A DNA stretch of 64,000 nucleotides from Bradyrhizobium guangdongense (GTDB lineage: Bacteria; Pseudomonadota; Alphaproteobacteria; Rhizobiales; Xanthobacteraceae), in the NCBI RefSeq assembly GCF_004114975.1, contig NZ_CP030051.1, positions 6,200,001-6,264,000 of the forward strand. Direction: 5' to 3'. The translations under genes and the position numbers were made by a program. The notes beneath the pieces were generated by a model. The model saw nothing but the letters and a program-made list of their open reading frames with translations. It searched no databases and was not told the origin of the DNA. Below are positions 23,310 to 31,466 of this stretch, piece by piece; position 1 is the first letter of the stretch, and each line of letters begins with the position of its first letter.

Positions 23310-26297
23310 ATGAACCGTCAAGAGCGCCGGTCTGCGGCCAGGCCATCCCGGAACGTCGCAGCGCCAAGTCTCGCCGCCGTGCAGCAAAGTCTGGAAGCCG
23401 CGAAAAAAGGCCAATCGCTCTTCAATCTCGGCCGGTATGCGGAAGCGCTGGAATGCTTCAACGCATTCGACAAGCTCAATCCCGGCGTCGCCCCTCTGTA
23501 TCAGACGCGCGGACTTTGCTTGCAGCGGCTGGGCCGGTTCGACGAGGCGCAGGCCGACTTCGAGAGATCGATTGCGCTGTACCCCCGCGAGTCGGAGACG
23601 CACAAGAATCTCGGCACGCTTCATGCGAGATTGGAGCGGATGGAGCAGGCCTTCGCGTGCTTCGATCGCGCGCTCGCGCTCCGTCCGAATTTCCCCGCGG
23701 CGCTCAACGAAAAGGCGCGGGCGTTGTGGAGCCAGCTCCTGCTGGACGAGGCTTTTGCGATCTTTCACCAATCGCTGGCCGTCGACCCCGGCAATGCGGA
23801 CACGATCTGGAATCTGGCGCTGCTCCAGATGCTGACTGGCGATTTCGAGCGGGGTTGGCGCGGACGCGAGGTCCGGTGGAAGGCGTCGTCTCTCGGCCTC
23901 GCCGGTCGCAGCTTTTCCCAGCCGCTCTGGCTTGGGGAGCAGTCTATCGAAGGCAAGACCATATTGCTTCATGCCGACGAGGCACTGGGCGACTCGATCC
24001 AGTTTGCGCGCTATGTGCCAATGGTGGCCGCGCTGGGGGCCCGGGTGGTCCTGGAGGTCAGGCCTGCAGTCAGGTCGCTGCTGGCCGGGATGCCCGGCGT
24101 TGCAACCTGCATCGACCGGTCGTCGACGCCCTCGCTGGCATTCGACCTGCATTGCCCTCTCGGCAGCCTGCCGCTGGCATTCGAAACGCGGCTCGACACG
24201 ATCCCGTTGGCAGAATCGTATGTCCCCCCGCCGTCCGCGGCGCGCGTGAAGGCGTGGGACGACCGGCTCGGCCCGCACACGCGCTTGCGTGTCGGCCTGG
24301 TCTGGTCGGGGGATCCGGGTCACAAGAACGACCACAACCGGTCGATCCTCCTGCGCATGCTTGCGCCTGTGCTGGATTGCGACGTCCAGTTCGTCTCCCT
24401 GCAGAAGGGCGTCCGCGATCAGGACCGCGCCTTCCTCAGCGAACGCCATGACATCGTCGACCTGACCGAGCAGCTCACGGATTTCAGCGAGACGGCCGCG
24501 CTGGTGTCCTGCCTTGATCTCGTGATCTCTGTCGACACCAGCGTCGTCCACCTCGCGGGCGCACTGGGCGCGCCGGTCTGGACGCTGTTGCCCTTCAATC
24601 CGGACTGGCGCTGGCTGCTCAACCGCAACGACAGTCCGTGGTATCAGTCCATGAGGCTGTTCAGGCAGCCCAAGCGAGGCGACTGGGCCAGCGTCGTGGA
24701 CAGCGTTCGCTGCGAACTCGAAGGGCTGGTTTCCGCCTGGCGACCGGGAGCACGGCAGCACCAGAGCAAATCCGCGACCGCCAAACCACAGGAGGCGGTC
24801 CTCTCGAATTGCCTCGGCCATCTGTTCTGGCAACGCAAGCGCATGGAAGAGGCTGTGCTGCATTTCCAGCGGGCGCTGCAACTTGATCCGCAATACCTGG
24901 AAGCTGCGAACAGCTGCGGCTGCCTGCTCTTCAACCTCGGCCGTTATGCGGAAGCGCTGGAATGTCTCGATATCGCCGAGAAGCTGGATCCGAATTCCGC
25001 AGCCCTGTATCAAATGCGCGGCGCCTGCCTCCAGGAAGCGAACCGGTTCGAGGAAGCAGAGGCCGATTACGAGAAGTCCATTGCGCTGGACTCCGGCCTG
25101 GCGGAGACGCACAACAATCTCGGCCTGCTTCATTCGCGGCTTGGCCGGTTCGAGCAGGCCATTGCATGCTTCGATCGGTCGCTTGAACTTCGTCCGGATT
25201 TCTCTGCCGTGCTCAACAACAAGGCGCTGGCCTTGATGAATCTGCAGTTGCTGGATGACGCTTCGGCGACTTTTCACAGATCGCTGACGGTCGAGGCGGG
25301 CAATGCGCCGGCGACCTATAATCTGGCGACGCTTCAGCTCATGACCGGAGACTTCGAGCGCGGCTGGCTTGGACGCGAAGCGCGCTGGAAGCTTCCTGTC
25401 GGTTTGCCCGAACGCGGCTTTGCCCAGCCCCTTTGGCGCGGCGACCAGCCGATCGAGGGCAAGACCCTGTTGCTCCATTCCGAAGAGGGATTGGGCGATG
25501 CCATTCAGTTCGCGCGCTATGCGCCCATGGCCGCCGCACTCGGGGCACGTGTCATTCTGGAGGTTCAGGCGCCGATCCGGCAGCTCCTGGCCGGGGTGTC
25601 CGGCGTCGCCCATTGTGTCACTCGGCCGTCTGCAACGTCGCTGGCATTCGACCTGCACTGCCCTCTCGGAGGCCTGCCACTGGTGTTCGGAACGCGGCTC
25701 GATACGATCCCCTTCGCGGACTCGTATGTTCCGGCGGCGACCGCGGCGCAGGTGAAGGCCTGGGACGAGAGGCTCGGTCCCCGCAATCGTCTCCGCGTTG
25801 GTCTCGTCTGGTCGGGAAATCCAGATCACAAGAACGATCACAACCGCTCGGTCCCATTGGGCACACTCGCGCCGCTGCTGGATTGCGACGTCCAGTTCGT
25901 CTCCTTGCAAAAAGGCGCCCGACATCAGGACAAGGCCTTCCTCCGCGAACGTCCTGAGATCATCGACCTGACGGAGCAGCTCGCGGATTTCAGCGATACA
26001 GCCGCGCTGATCGGCTGCCTCGACCTGGTGATATCGGTCGACACCAGCGTCGTGCACCTTGCCGGTGCGCTTGGCGCGCCGATCTGGACGATGTTGCCGT
26101 TCACCCCGGACTGGCGCTGGCAGCTCCGCCGCGACGATAGTCCGTGGTATCAGTCCATGCGGCTGTTCAGGCAACCCAAGCGAGGCGACTGGGTCGGCGT
26201 CGTGGATGTTGTCAGGCGCGAACTCCAGGAGCTCGCTTCGGGGCGGCGCAACCGCGACAAAGCGAACGGCGTACGCGTCAGCCATCCAACGCGCTGA
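23310..26297 (+). CDS. Tandem-duplicated TPR-glycosyltransferase (two complete modules in one ORF)
   Basis: A 995-residue protein made of two near-identical modules (about 1-490 and 491-995). Each has TPR helices followed by a GT-B, GT9-like glycosyltransferase region. ATG at 23310 is chosen because MNRQERRSAAR is the usual start of such proteins; the frame runs open to 23100. TPR units: SLFNLGRYAEALECFNAF in copy 1 and LLFNLGRYAEALECLDIA in copy 2. Catalytic-region marks shared by both: SIEGKTILLHADEALGDSIQ-like, RVGLVWSG, NDHNRS, DLVISVDTSVVHLAGALGAP and SPWYQSMRLFRQPKRGDW. Single-module versions are common in Bradyrhizobium. The acceptor is unknown; protein or surface glycan modification in the cytoplasm is plausible. 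Confidence 0.85.
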   Translation: MNRQERRSAARPSRNVAAPSLAAVQQSLEAAKKGQSLFNLGRYAEALECFNAFDKLNPGVAPLYQTRGLCLQRLGRFDEAQADFERSIALYPRESETHKNLGTLHARLERMEQAFACFDRALALRPNFPAALNEKARALWSQLLLDEAFAIFHQSLAVDPGNADTIWNLALLQMLTGDFERGWRGREVRWKASSLGLAGRSFSQPLWLGEQSIEGKTILLHADEALGDSIQFARYVPMVAALGARVVLEVRPAVRSLLAGMPGVATCIDRSSTPSLAFDLHCPLGSLPLAFETRLDTIPLAESYVPPPSAARVKAWDDRLGPHTRLRVGLVWSGDPGHKNDHNRSILLRMLAPVLDCDVQFVSLQKGVRDQDRAFLSERHDIVDLTEQLTDFSETAALVSCLDLVISVDTSVVHLAGALGAPVWTLLPFNPDWRWLLNRNDSPWYQSMRLFRQPKRGDWASVVDSVRCELEGLVSAWRPGARQHQSKSATAKPQEAVLSNCLGHLFWQRKRMEEAVLHFQRALQLDPQYLEAANSCGCLLFNLGRYAEALECLDIAEKLDPNSAALYQMRGACLQEANRFEEAEADYEKSIALDSGLAETHNNLGLLHSRLGRFEQAIACFDRSLELRPDFSAVLNNKALALMNLQLLDDASATFHRSLTVEAGNAPATYNLATLQLMTGDFERGWLGREARWKLPVGLPERGFAQPLWRGDQPIEGKTLLLHSEEGLGDAIQFARYAPMAAALGARVILEVQAPIRQLLAGVSGVAHCVTRPSATSLAFDLHCPLGGLPLVFGTRLDTIPFADSYVPAATAAQVKAWDERLGPRNRLRVGLVWSGNPDHKNDHNRSVPLGTLAPLLDCDVQFVSLQKGARHQDKAFLRERPEIIDLTEQLADFSDTAALIGCLDLVISVDTSVVHLAGALGAPIWTMLPFTPDWRWQLRRDDSPWYQSMRLFRQPKRGDWVGVVDVVRRELQELASGRRNRDKANGVRVSHPTR
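23409..24733 (+). repeat. Copy 1 of a 1.3-kb intragenic direct repeat
   Basis: Covers the first TPR-glycosyltransferase module. It matches copy 2 at an offset of about 1506-1509 bases, for example GCGGAAGCGCTGGAATG at about 23440 and again at about 24949. Near the end GTGGTATCAGTCCATG recurs. Divergence is spread along the copies, so the duplication is not very recent. Confidence 0.8.
24918..26239 (+). repeat. Copy 2 of a 1.3-kb intragenic direct repeat
   Basis: Covers the second TPR-glycosyltransferase module, in frame with copy 1. The offset changes by three bases between the ends, showing at least one codon-sized indel. A linker of roughly 60 residues, partly low-complexity (about 24734-24917), separates the copies. 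Confidence 0.8.
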
Positions 26298-26351
26298 CCA
26301 GGGCTGACCTCGCCTCAGAAGTGGACCAGTTGCGCAGGGGGCATGGCCCCT

Positions 26352-27149
26352 TCAGTCCTCGACCCGATACAGCCGCCACCGCGCCGGTACGCCCTTGAGC
26401 TGGTGGCTGCCGTGATCCCTCAGACGAATCTGTGATTGCGCGGCGAGCAGATCCTTGACCGCGCTCGAGACCAGGACTTCGCCGGCGCGCGCCTTCGCGG
26501 CGACGCGGGTGCCGATATGGAAGGCGAGACCGACCATCTCGCCACCGCTCATCGCATATTCGCCGGCGTGCAGGCCGACCCTGATGTCCAGGCCGAGCGT
26601 GCGCACGGCCTTTTGGATCGCGGTCGCGCAATTGATGCCGGCTGCCGGCGCCTTGAAGGTCGCGAGCACGCCATCTCCGGTCGTGACGACCTCCTTGCCG
26701 CGCGAGGACTTCAGCTCTTTGCGGACCGCCGCGTAATAGAGGCCCATCACCTTGGTCCAGCGCGCATCGCCGAGCTTTGCCGCTTTTGCCGTGGAGCCGA
26801 CGATGTCGACGATCAGGATCGTGGCGAGTGCCTGCTTGAGCTCGGCGCTGCCATTGGCGGATTTGCGCCGCGCCAGAATGGCGCCTGTCAGCGGCTCATA
26901 ATCATGGCTGCGCCGCCGTGCGATCGCGGATCTGGTGTAGTCCTGGGCGCGCTGCGCCGTGCCGCAGCGGATCGTTTTCTCCTGCGGCAGACGCGTCCAA
27001 TAAACCTTACGGCTCTTGCCGGCGCCCTGGACCTCGACAGCGCCCCATTTCAGATACACCGCCGAGCCGACCCGCCGCACGCACCATGCCTTCGACGTGT
27101 ATCCCGATACGTTCGACTGATGCAGGCCGATGCGGAGGAATTTGGGCAT
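26352..27149 (-). CDS. Class III nucleotide cyclase with N-terminal WGR-like domain
   Basis: A 265-residue protein. ATG at 27149 gives MPKFLRIGLHQSNVSGYTSK; a TTG at 27236 is less likely. Residues about 20-85 look like a WGR domain (KAWCVRRVGSAVYLKWGAVE, then KVYW and ARRRSHDYEPL), a fold known from PARP regulators. Residues about 110-265 are a class III cyclase: ILIVDIVGSTAKAAKLGD with the first metal Asp, GKEVVTTGDGVLATF with the second, and GLHAGEYAMSGGEMVGLAFH. It probably makes cAMP in the cytoplasm. The fusion suggests nucleic-acid or ligand control. It is 83 bases downstream of another cyclase gene on the same strand. Confidence 0.8.
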   Translation of the reverse strand: MPKFLRIGLHQSNVSGYTSKAWCVRRVGSAVYLKWGAVEVQGAGKSRKVYWTRLPQEKTIRCGTAQRAQDYTRSAIARRRSHDYEPLTGAILARRKSANGSAELKQALATILIVDIVGSTAKAAKLGDARWTKVMGLYYAAVRKELKSSRGKEVVTTGDGVLATFKAPAAGINCATAIQKAVRTLGLDIRVGLHAGEYAMSGGEMVGLAFHIGTRVAAKARAGEVLVSSAVKDLLAAQSQIRLRDHGSHQLKGVPARWRLYRVED

Positions 27150-27232
27150 GAATTTACGGCCAATCGCTGGACCATCTTGGCGGACCTGAACGAAACGTAG
27201 TTGGACGTTTGCGGCTTGGCAACAGCGCGCGA

Positions 27233-28453
27233 TCAAGCAACCCGGTCGTTGAGCCCGGCGCCCGGCTGAAATGCGAACAGCTCGATCGGTTCGCTGAAGC
27301 CGCGCACGGCGTGCTGACCGACGCGCTCCAGCTCGAACTCCGGCGCCACCAGTTCGGCAAAATCGCGCGACAGCAGCACCGGCTTGCCGATCTGCTTGGT
27401 GAGCGCCTCGAGGCGCGAGGCCATGTTGACGGCAGGGCCGATCACGGTGAAGTCCAACCGGCTGCTCGAGCCGATATTGCCGTACATGACGTCGCCGACA
27501 TGAACGCCGATGCCATAATTCAGCGGCGCGCGGCCTGTGCCCTTGTTCCGCTCGTTCAGCGCGACCATGGCATCGCGGGCCTCGGTGACGGCACGCAGGA
27601 GGTTGGCACAGGCATTGGGCTGGCTCAGCGGGAAGATGGCGAGCAGCCCGTCGCCGATGAATTTCAGGATCTCGCCGCCGTGCCGAGCGATCGGTTCGGA
27701 CATCGCGTCGAAATAATCGTTGAGGAGATCGATGACGTCATCGCGCGGCCAATTATCGGAGATCTTGGTGAAATCCCTGAGGTCGCAGATCATGATCGCG
27801 GCGCGCACCGTGGTTCCGGTGCCGCGCCTGGTGGCGCCGGCGAGGATCAGCTCGCCGGCATGGGAGCCGACATAGGTCTCCAGCAGCGTGCGCGCCAGGC
27901 GATTCTTGACGCGGATCTCGCTGACCAGCGCCAGCACCGGCAGCACCTTCTTAAGCGCCGCGATATGCGCATCGTCAAAACCGCCGCTTCGGTCCGTCGC
28001 GAAGGTGATGAGATGGCGCTTGCCGAGGGTGTGATAGAGCGGCCAGGCGACATAGTCGGTCAGGCCCTTGGCCCGCATCTCGTCATAGAGTGCGTGCTTG
28101 CGGCCGAGCGCGGGATCTCGTTCGAGGTTCTCGCGGACTTCAGTGGCGCCGTCCTGCATCTCGTTGGCGGGACTGCCGATATATTCGGAACGCCCCCTCA
28201 CGTCGAAATCGACCCGCCCAATCTCGGCCTCGCGCATGCCGTCGGACCACATGATACGGGCCCCCAGCCATTGCGGATGCTGGATCTGGACATGAAGCGT
28301 CGAGCGCTTGAGCGGAATGCCCGCCTGCTGCAGGCGGATGCACATCTCGGCAAAGATGTTGTCGATGAAACGCTGGTCGCGCGTGCCGTTGGTCAGCCAA
28401 TCGATGACGCCGTCGGAAAGCGTGGCAGCGGGATTGTTGTCGGGCGCGTTCAT
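27233..28453 (-). CDS. Class III adenylate cyclase with N-terminal sensory region
   Basis: A 406-residue protein. ATG at 28453 follows CCAGGAC; an in-frame ATG at 28492 is possible. Residues about 1-200 form an unassigned sensory region (WLTNGTRDQRFIDNIFAEMC, then DYVAWPLYHTLGKRHLITFA) found in many rhizobial cyclases. The catalytic domain (about 215-385) has AAIMICDLRDFTKISDNW, GGEILKFIGDGLLAIF with the adenine-selecting Lys, HVGDVMYGNIGSSSRLDFTV with the matching Asp, and NMASRLEAL. All key residues are present, so active adenylate cyclase is likely. It sits upstream of the WGR-cyclase and convergent genes are absent, so the two may be cotranscribed. Confidence 0.88.
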   Translation of the reverse strand: MNAPDNNPAATLSDGVIDWLTNGTRDQRFIDNIFAEMCIRLQQAGIPLKRSTLHVQIQHPQWLGARIMWSDGMREAEIGRVDFDVRGRSEYIGSPANEMQDGATEVRENLERDPALGRKHALYDEMRAKGLTDYVAWPLYHTLGKRHLITFATDRSGGFDDAHIAALKKVLPVLALVSEIRVKNRLARTLLETYVGSHAGELILAGATRRGTGTTVRAAIMICDLRDFTKISDNWPRDDVIDLLNDYFDAMSEPIARHGGEILKFIGDGLLAIFPLSQPNACANLLRAVTEARDAMVALNERNKGTGRAPLNYGIGVHVGDVMYGNIGSSSRLDFTVIGPAVNMASRLEALTKQIGKPVLLSRDFAELVAPEFELERVGQHAVRGFSEPIELFAFQPGAGLNDRVA

Positions 28454-28566
28454 GTCCTGGCCATCTAACTTGCCTTGGGCGGCGGTCCGCATCGCCGCAG
28501 ATATCGTATTCCGAATGGGTTGCGTCAACCTAGCCAGTTGCACGGATTGTGCGCAGCGGCCGCCGC

Positions 28567-29151
28567 CTAGCCGACGAGCCGGATCGAGCCCAGCACGGCA
28601 AGGCCGGAAACGAAGCTCAGCTTCGAGGCCGCAGACAGCTCCATCTTCAATGTGCAGCCGCTTGAAACGACGTATTCCTTGCCCTCGAGTTGAATGCAGC
28701 AATCACCGGAAACCGCATAGATGAGGTGCGTGCCTGACAGCAATGGCCGCTCGCGGGGTTCCTTGAGTGCCAGGAGCTCGATCTCCGCCGCCCCGCGCCG
28801 CGCCATCAGGTTGACGACCTCGACCGGGCCGGCTTCGAGCTCGGTCACGATCTCCATCTCGCCGGTGAAACGGACGGTCATGAAGGGCTCGCGCTCGTCG
28901 AACTCCTGCCCGGGCGCCCTCAGTACCAGCCCGCGCCCGCCTGTCACCATCTGCAGGCGATCAATGCCGGGCATGTGAGAGAACGGTCCCGGCGCCACAA
29001 TCGGCGTGGACGCGAAGCGCCACAGCAGGCTGTCCCAATCCCTGGTCGTCACACCGGGACGATGCTCGTCCGCGATATCGGTAAAGACGCCGCCGCCGTT
29101 CTTCCAGGGCGAGCGGGTATAGTCTTCGGATTTCAGAAGCGTGGCTTTCAT
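28567..29151 (-). CDS. hutD: HutD/Ves family protein
   Basis: A 194-residue cupin-like protein of the HutD (DUF886) family. It starts MKATLLKSEDYTRSPWKNGG with the family signature PWKNGGG, then DWDSLLWRFASTPIVAPGPF and DRLQMVTGGRGLVL. The second cupin half has GTHLIYAVSGDCCIQLEG. HutD is linked to histidine utilisation, where it may buffer formiminoglutamate; the homologue Ves in E. coli is an environment-induced protein. No hut genes are adjacent here, so a hut role is unproven. A short palindrome (29175-29190) lies 24 bases upstream of its start. Confidence 0.85.
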   Translation of the reverse strand: MKATLLKSEDYTRSPWKNGGGVFTDIADEHRPGVTTRDWDSLLWRFASTPIVAPGPFSHMPGIDRLQMVTGGRGLVLRAPGQEFDEREPFMTVRFTGEMEIVTELEAGPVEVVNLMARRGAAEIELLALKEPRERPLLSGTHLIYAVSGDCCIQLEGKEYVVSSGCTLKMELSAASKLSFVSGLAVLGSIRLVG

Positions 29152-29174
29152 GTCCGGGGACTATGTTAGCACAT

Positions 29175-29190
29175 CATTGCGGGCGCAATG
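29175..29190. promoter_or_regulatory. Palindrome upstream of hutD
   Basis: CATTGCG-GG-CGCAATG is a perfect 7-base inverted repeat 24 bases upstream of the hutD start, in a 75-base intergenic gap. It could be an operator. No matching regulator gene is adjacent. Confidence 0.3.
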
Positions 29191-29226
29191 TGAATTTGAG
29201 GTCGGCGTGCATCGACAGGCGCGGCG

Positions 29227-30072
29227 CTACATTCCGCTCAGCCCGCTATCCACCGCAAGGGTCTGCGCGGTGACGTAGACGCTTTCATCCGACAGGAAGA
29301 ACAGCACGGCGTAGGCGATCTCCCATGCGGTCGCCTGGCGGCCGAACGGGATGTGGCCCCTGCCGCGGTTGGGACGGCCGGCGCCGGCCTCGCGGCCGTT
29401 CGGCGTGTCGACCAGGCCGGGATAGACGAGATTGGCGCGGATCCCGCGACGCGCTCCGAGATGGGCGATGTTGCGCATCAGGCCGCCAAGCGCGGCTTTC
29501 GAGGAATCGTACACCGCCATCTGCGAACCGGCCTTGAGCGCGGCGATCGAGGAGATGAAGACGATGGCGCCGCCATTGTCGAACTGCGGCATGGCCGCGC
29601 GGCAACACAGCATCGGGCCGCGGACATTGACGTCGTAGATACTGTTCCACTCGTCGGGACTGACATTGTCGAGCCCGGTCTTGCCGAAGGTGCCGACGTT
29701 CAGCACCATGCCGTCGACGCCGCCCATGGCGCGGTGGGCCTCCCCGATCATGCGCTGGACATCCGCCTCCGACGTGACATCGGCCGCGATCGCAAAGCCC
29801 TCGCCGCCTTCGTCGGTGATGCGCTTCACCGTCTGCTCGGCGGATGTGCGATTGAGATCGGCCACCACAACCTTCGCGCCTTCGCGCGCACAAAGGATGC
29901 TCATGGCACGGCCGTTGCCGATCGGATCGGTCGCCGCGTCGAACACGCGCTGGCCGCCACCGACGATCAGGATGCGGCGGCCTTTCAGACGGTCTCTGCC
30001 CGGCGCTTCGCCCAACGACTCCGTGCTGGGCGGGCGGACGTAGCGTTCCGGCTTGCTCTCGGTGTCGGCCAT
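29227..30072 (-). CDS. SDR family oxidoreductase
   Basis: A 281-residue short-chain dehydrogenase/reductase, NAD(P)-dependent and cytoplasmic. The nucleotide-binding motif is stretched: GRRILIVGGGQRVFDAATDP then IGNGRAMSILC, a longer TGxxxGxG loop than usual. Next are VVVADLNR, AADVTSEADV, LNVGTFGKTG (in place of NNAG), the Ser of FISSIAALKAGS and the catalytic YDSSKAALGG. The C-terminal part has NLVYPGLVDTPNGREAG and ends VDSGLSGM. It follows a CMD-family gene by nine bases and a TetR gene, so it is the last gene of a TetR-led operon. The reaction is unknown. Confidence 0.88.
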   Translation of the reverse strand: MADTESKPERYVRPPSTESLGEAPGRDRLKGRRILIVGGGQRVFDAATDPIGNGRAMSILCAREGAKVVVADLNRTSAEQTVKRITDEGGEGFAIAADVTSEADVQRMIGEAHRAMGGVDGMVLNVGTFGKTGLDNVSPDEWNSIYDVNVRGPMLCCRAAMPQFDNGGAIVFISSIAALKAGSQMAVYDSSKAALGGLMRNIAHLGARRGIRANLVYPGLVDTPNGREAGAGRPNRGRGHIPFGRQATAWEIAYAVLFFLSDESVYVTAQTLAVDSGLSGM

Positions 30073-30081
30073 CTCGGCTAC

Positions 30082-30633
30082 CTACTTCTTGCCGCCCTCA
30101 TAGACCTTCATGCCGGCCGCCGGATCGAGATCGGTCTCGGTGGCTTCGGTGACGCGGGCCATCATCATGTAGAAGCCGAGTGCGACGATGGATTCGACGA
30201 TCTCCTGGTCGCTGAAATGTTTCCGGGCAGCGGTGAAGGTTGCCTCGGAAACGCGAACGTTCTCGACCACCTCGCGGCCGAACTTCAGCAGCGCGCGTTC
30301 GGCTTCGCTGAACGCGGCGGCATCGTAGTCGGCGTGCTCCACCGCATCGACCTGAGCTTGGGTGCAGCCGACCCCGAGCGCGATCGGCACGTGCTGGCGC
30401 CATTCATAGGCGCCGCCCTCCAACTGCGCGGCCTGCAAGATCAAGAGCTCGCGGTTCACCGCGCTGAGCTTTTGCTTGTGCAGGATCGAATTGCCGAGCC
30501 GCATCGCCGGAATCATGTTGGCCTCGGCATGCGCCATCATGCGGAAGATGTTCAGCTTGACCGGCATGCGGTCGAACGAGGCGCGGATATCGCCGCTCGT
30601 CGTCTCCGGATCAATCAGGGGCAGCCTTGCCAC
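30082..30633 (-). CDS. Carboxymuconolactone decarboxylase family protein (AhpD-like fold)
   Basis: A 183-residue protein of the CMD family. GTG at 30633 has AAGGGAGAG just upstream; the ATG at 30684 is less likely and would overlap the TetR gene more. Family marks are NRELLILQAAQLEGGAYEWRQHVPIALGVG and SEAERALLKFGREVVENVRV, with the C-terminal FSDQEIVESIVALGFYMMMAR. The redox CxxC of AhpD is absent, so a peroxidase-reductase role is unlikely; a lyase or decarboxylase-like role is possible. It overlaps the upstream TetR gene by 23 bases and precedes the SDR gene by nine bases, so it belongs to that operon. Confidence 0.85.
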   Translation of the reverse strand: MARLPLIDPETTSGDIRASFDRMPVKLNIFRMMAHAEANMIPAMRLGNSILHKQKLSAVNRELLILQAAQLEGGAYEWRQHVPIALGVGCTQAQVDAVEHADYDAAAFSEAERALLKFGREVVENVRVSEATFTAARKHFSDQEIVESIVALGFYMMMARVTEATETDLDPAAGMKVYEGGKK

Positions 30634-31306
30634 GGTTCTCTCCCTTGGGTTTTCGCTTCTTGTTGTTGTCCTTGTCCGCCGCAATCAGCGACAGGAAGAA
30701 GGCGAGATAACGGTCGATCGCCTCGATCACCTTCGCTCGCGGCGAAGGTGCCGCGCCCATCACGTAATGTTCGAGCCTGATATAGATGAGGCCGGCCGCG
30801 AACAGCCGCGCGGTCTCGCGCGCATCAGGCGTCGCGACGAGGCCGGCGAGCGCAAAGCCGCGAAAATAGTCCGTCATCAGACGCTGCTCGCGTGCGTAAA
30901 ACTGGTCGGCGAACTTGGCGCGAATGCCGGGCACGCGGTTACGCTCGGCGGTGATGACCTTCTGGAACTGGTGCTCGCGCGGATCGGACCATTGCTCGAC
31001 GAGATCGAGCGCGAACTGCCGGCAGAACGCGGCGGGCTGGCGCGCCAGCTGCTTGTAGCGCGGCTCCTCCAGCCGGCTCGCCGAGCTTGCAGGACCGTGT
31101 TCGCTGACGATCGCCTCCAGGATCGCCGCCTTGCCGGAGAAGTGATTGTAAAGGCTGCTCTCGCGGATGCCGACGCGGCGCGCCAGCTCGCGCATCGAGG
31201 CGCCGCCATAACCGCTCTGCGCAAACAGATCGAGCGCTTCGTCGAGGATGCGCTCGCGGGTCGTGGGCGCGGCCGCTTCCGGAGCGCTTGTGGTGTGGAC
31301 AGCCAT
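30611..31306 (-). CDS. TetR family transcriptional regulator
   Basis: A 231-residue repressor. ATG at 31306 follows AAGGCGG. The N-terminal HTH is at about residues 17-63: RERILDEALDLFAQSGYGGA, then SMRELARRVGIRESSLYNHF, then SGKAAILEAIVS. The rest is the ligand-binding helical domain, with a lysine-rich tail (KDNNKKRKPKGENRGK). It starts an operon with a CMD-family protein (overlapping by 23 bases) and an SDR. Two palindromes lie upstream, between it and the divergent Bug receptor gene at 31467, so it probably represses both directions. Ligand unknown; it may be the substrate of the SDR and CMD proteins. Confidence 0.9.
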   Translation of the reverse strand: MAVHTTSAPEAAAPTTRERILDEALDLFAQSGYGGASMRELARRVGIRESSLYNHFSGKAAILEAIVSEHGPASSASRLEEPRYKQLARQPAAFCRQFALDLVEQWSDPREHQFQKVITAERNRVPGIRAKFADQFYAREQRLMTDYFRGFALAGLVATPDARETARLFAAGLIYIRLEHYVMGAAPSPRAKVIEAIDRYLAFFLSLIAADKDNNKKRKPKGENRGKAAPD

Positions 31307-31313
31307 GCCGCCT

Positions 31314-31363
31314 TGACTAACGAACGATCGTTCAGTAGTCAACCTGACGAACGATGGTTCGTC
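31314..31363. promoter_or_regulatory. Twin TetR-type operators
   Basis: Two palindromes lie between the divergent TetR and Bug genes. The first is centred on GAACGATCGTTC (31322-31333), extended by outer TGACTA/TAGTCA arms (31314-31341). The second is GACGAAC-GATG-GTTCGTC (31346-31363). Both share the GAACGAT half-site typical of TetR operators, and the first is eight bases from the TetR start codon. Confidence 0.65.
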
Positions 31364-31466
31364 CCGCGGGCGAACGCAATTCGCGGCAGCTACGGCTCTG
31401 CAAAAAAGCGGCCGCATTCAACTCCGCTCGATCTGAGAGGCGGAGAGCAATTTGGGGGACAACGCC

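Noticed and set aside
23025..26285. 1086-residue minus-strand ORF opposite the TPR-glycosyltransferase
   Set aside because: It is a shadow of strong GC3 bias: no domain, no ribosome site, and its repeats mirror those of the real gene. It is long but has no protein-like motifs.
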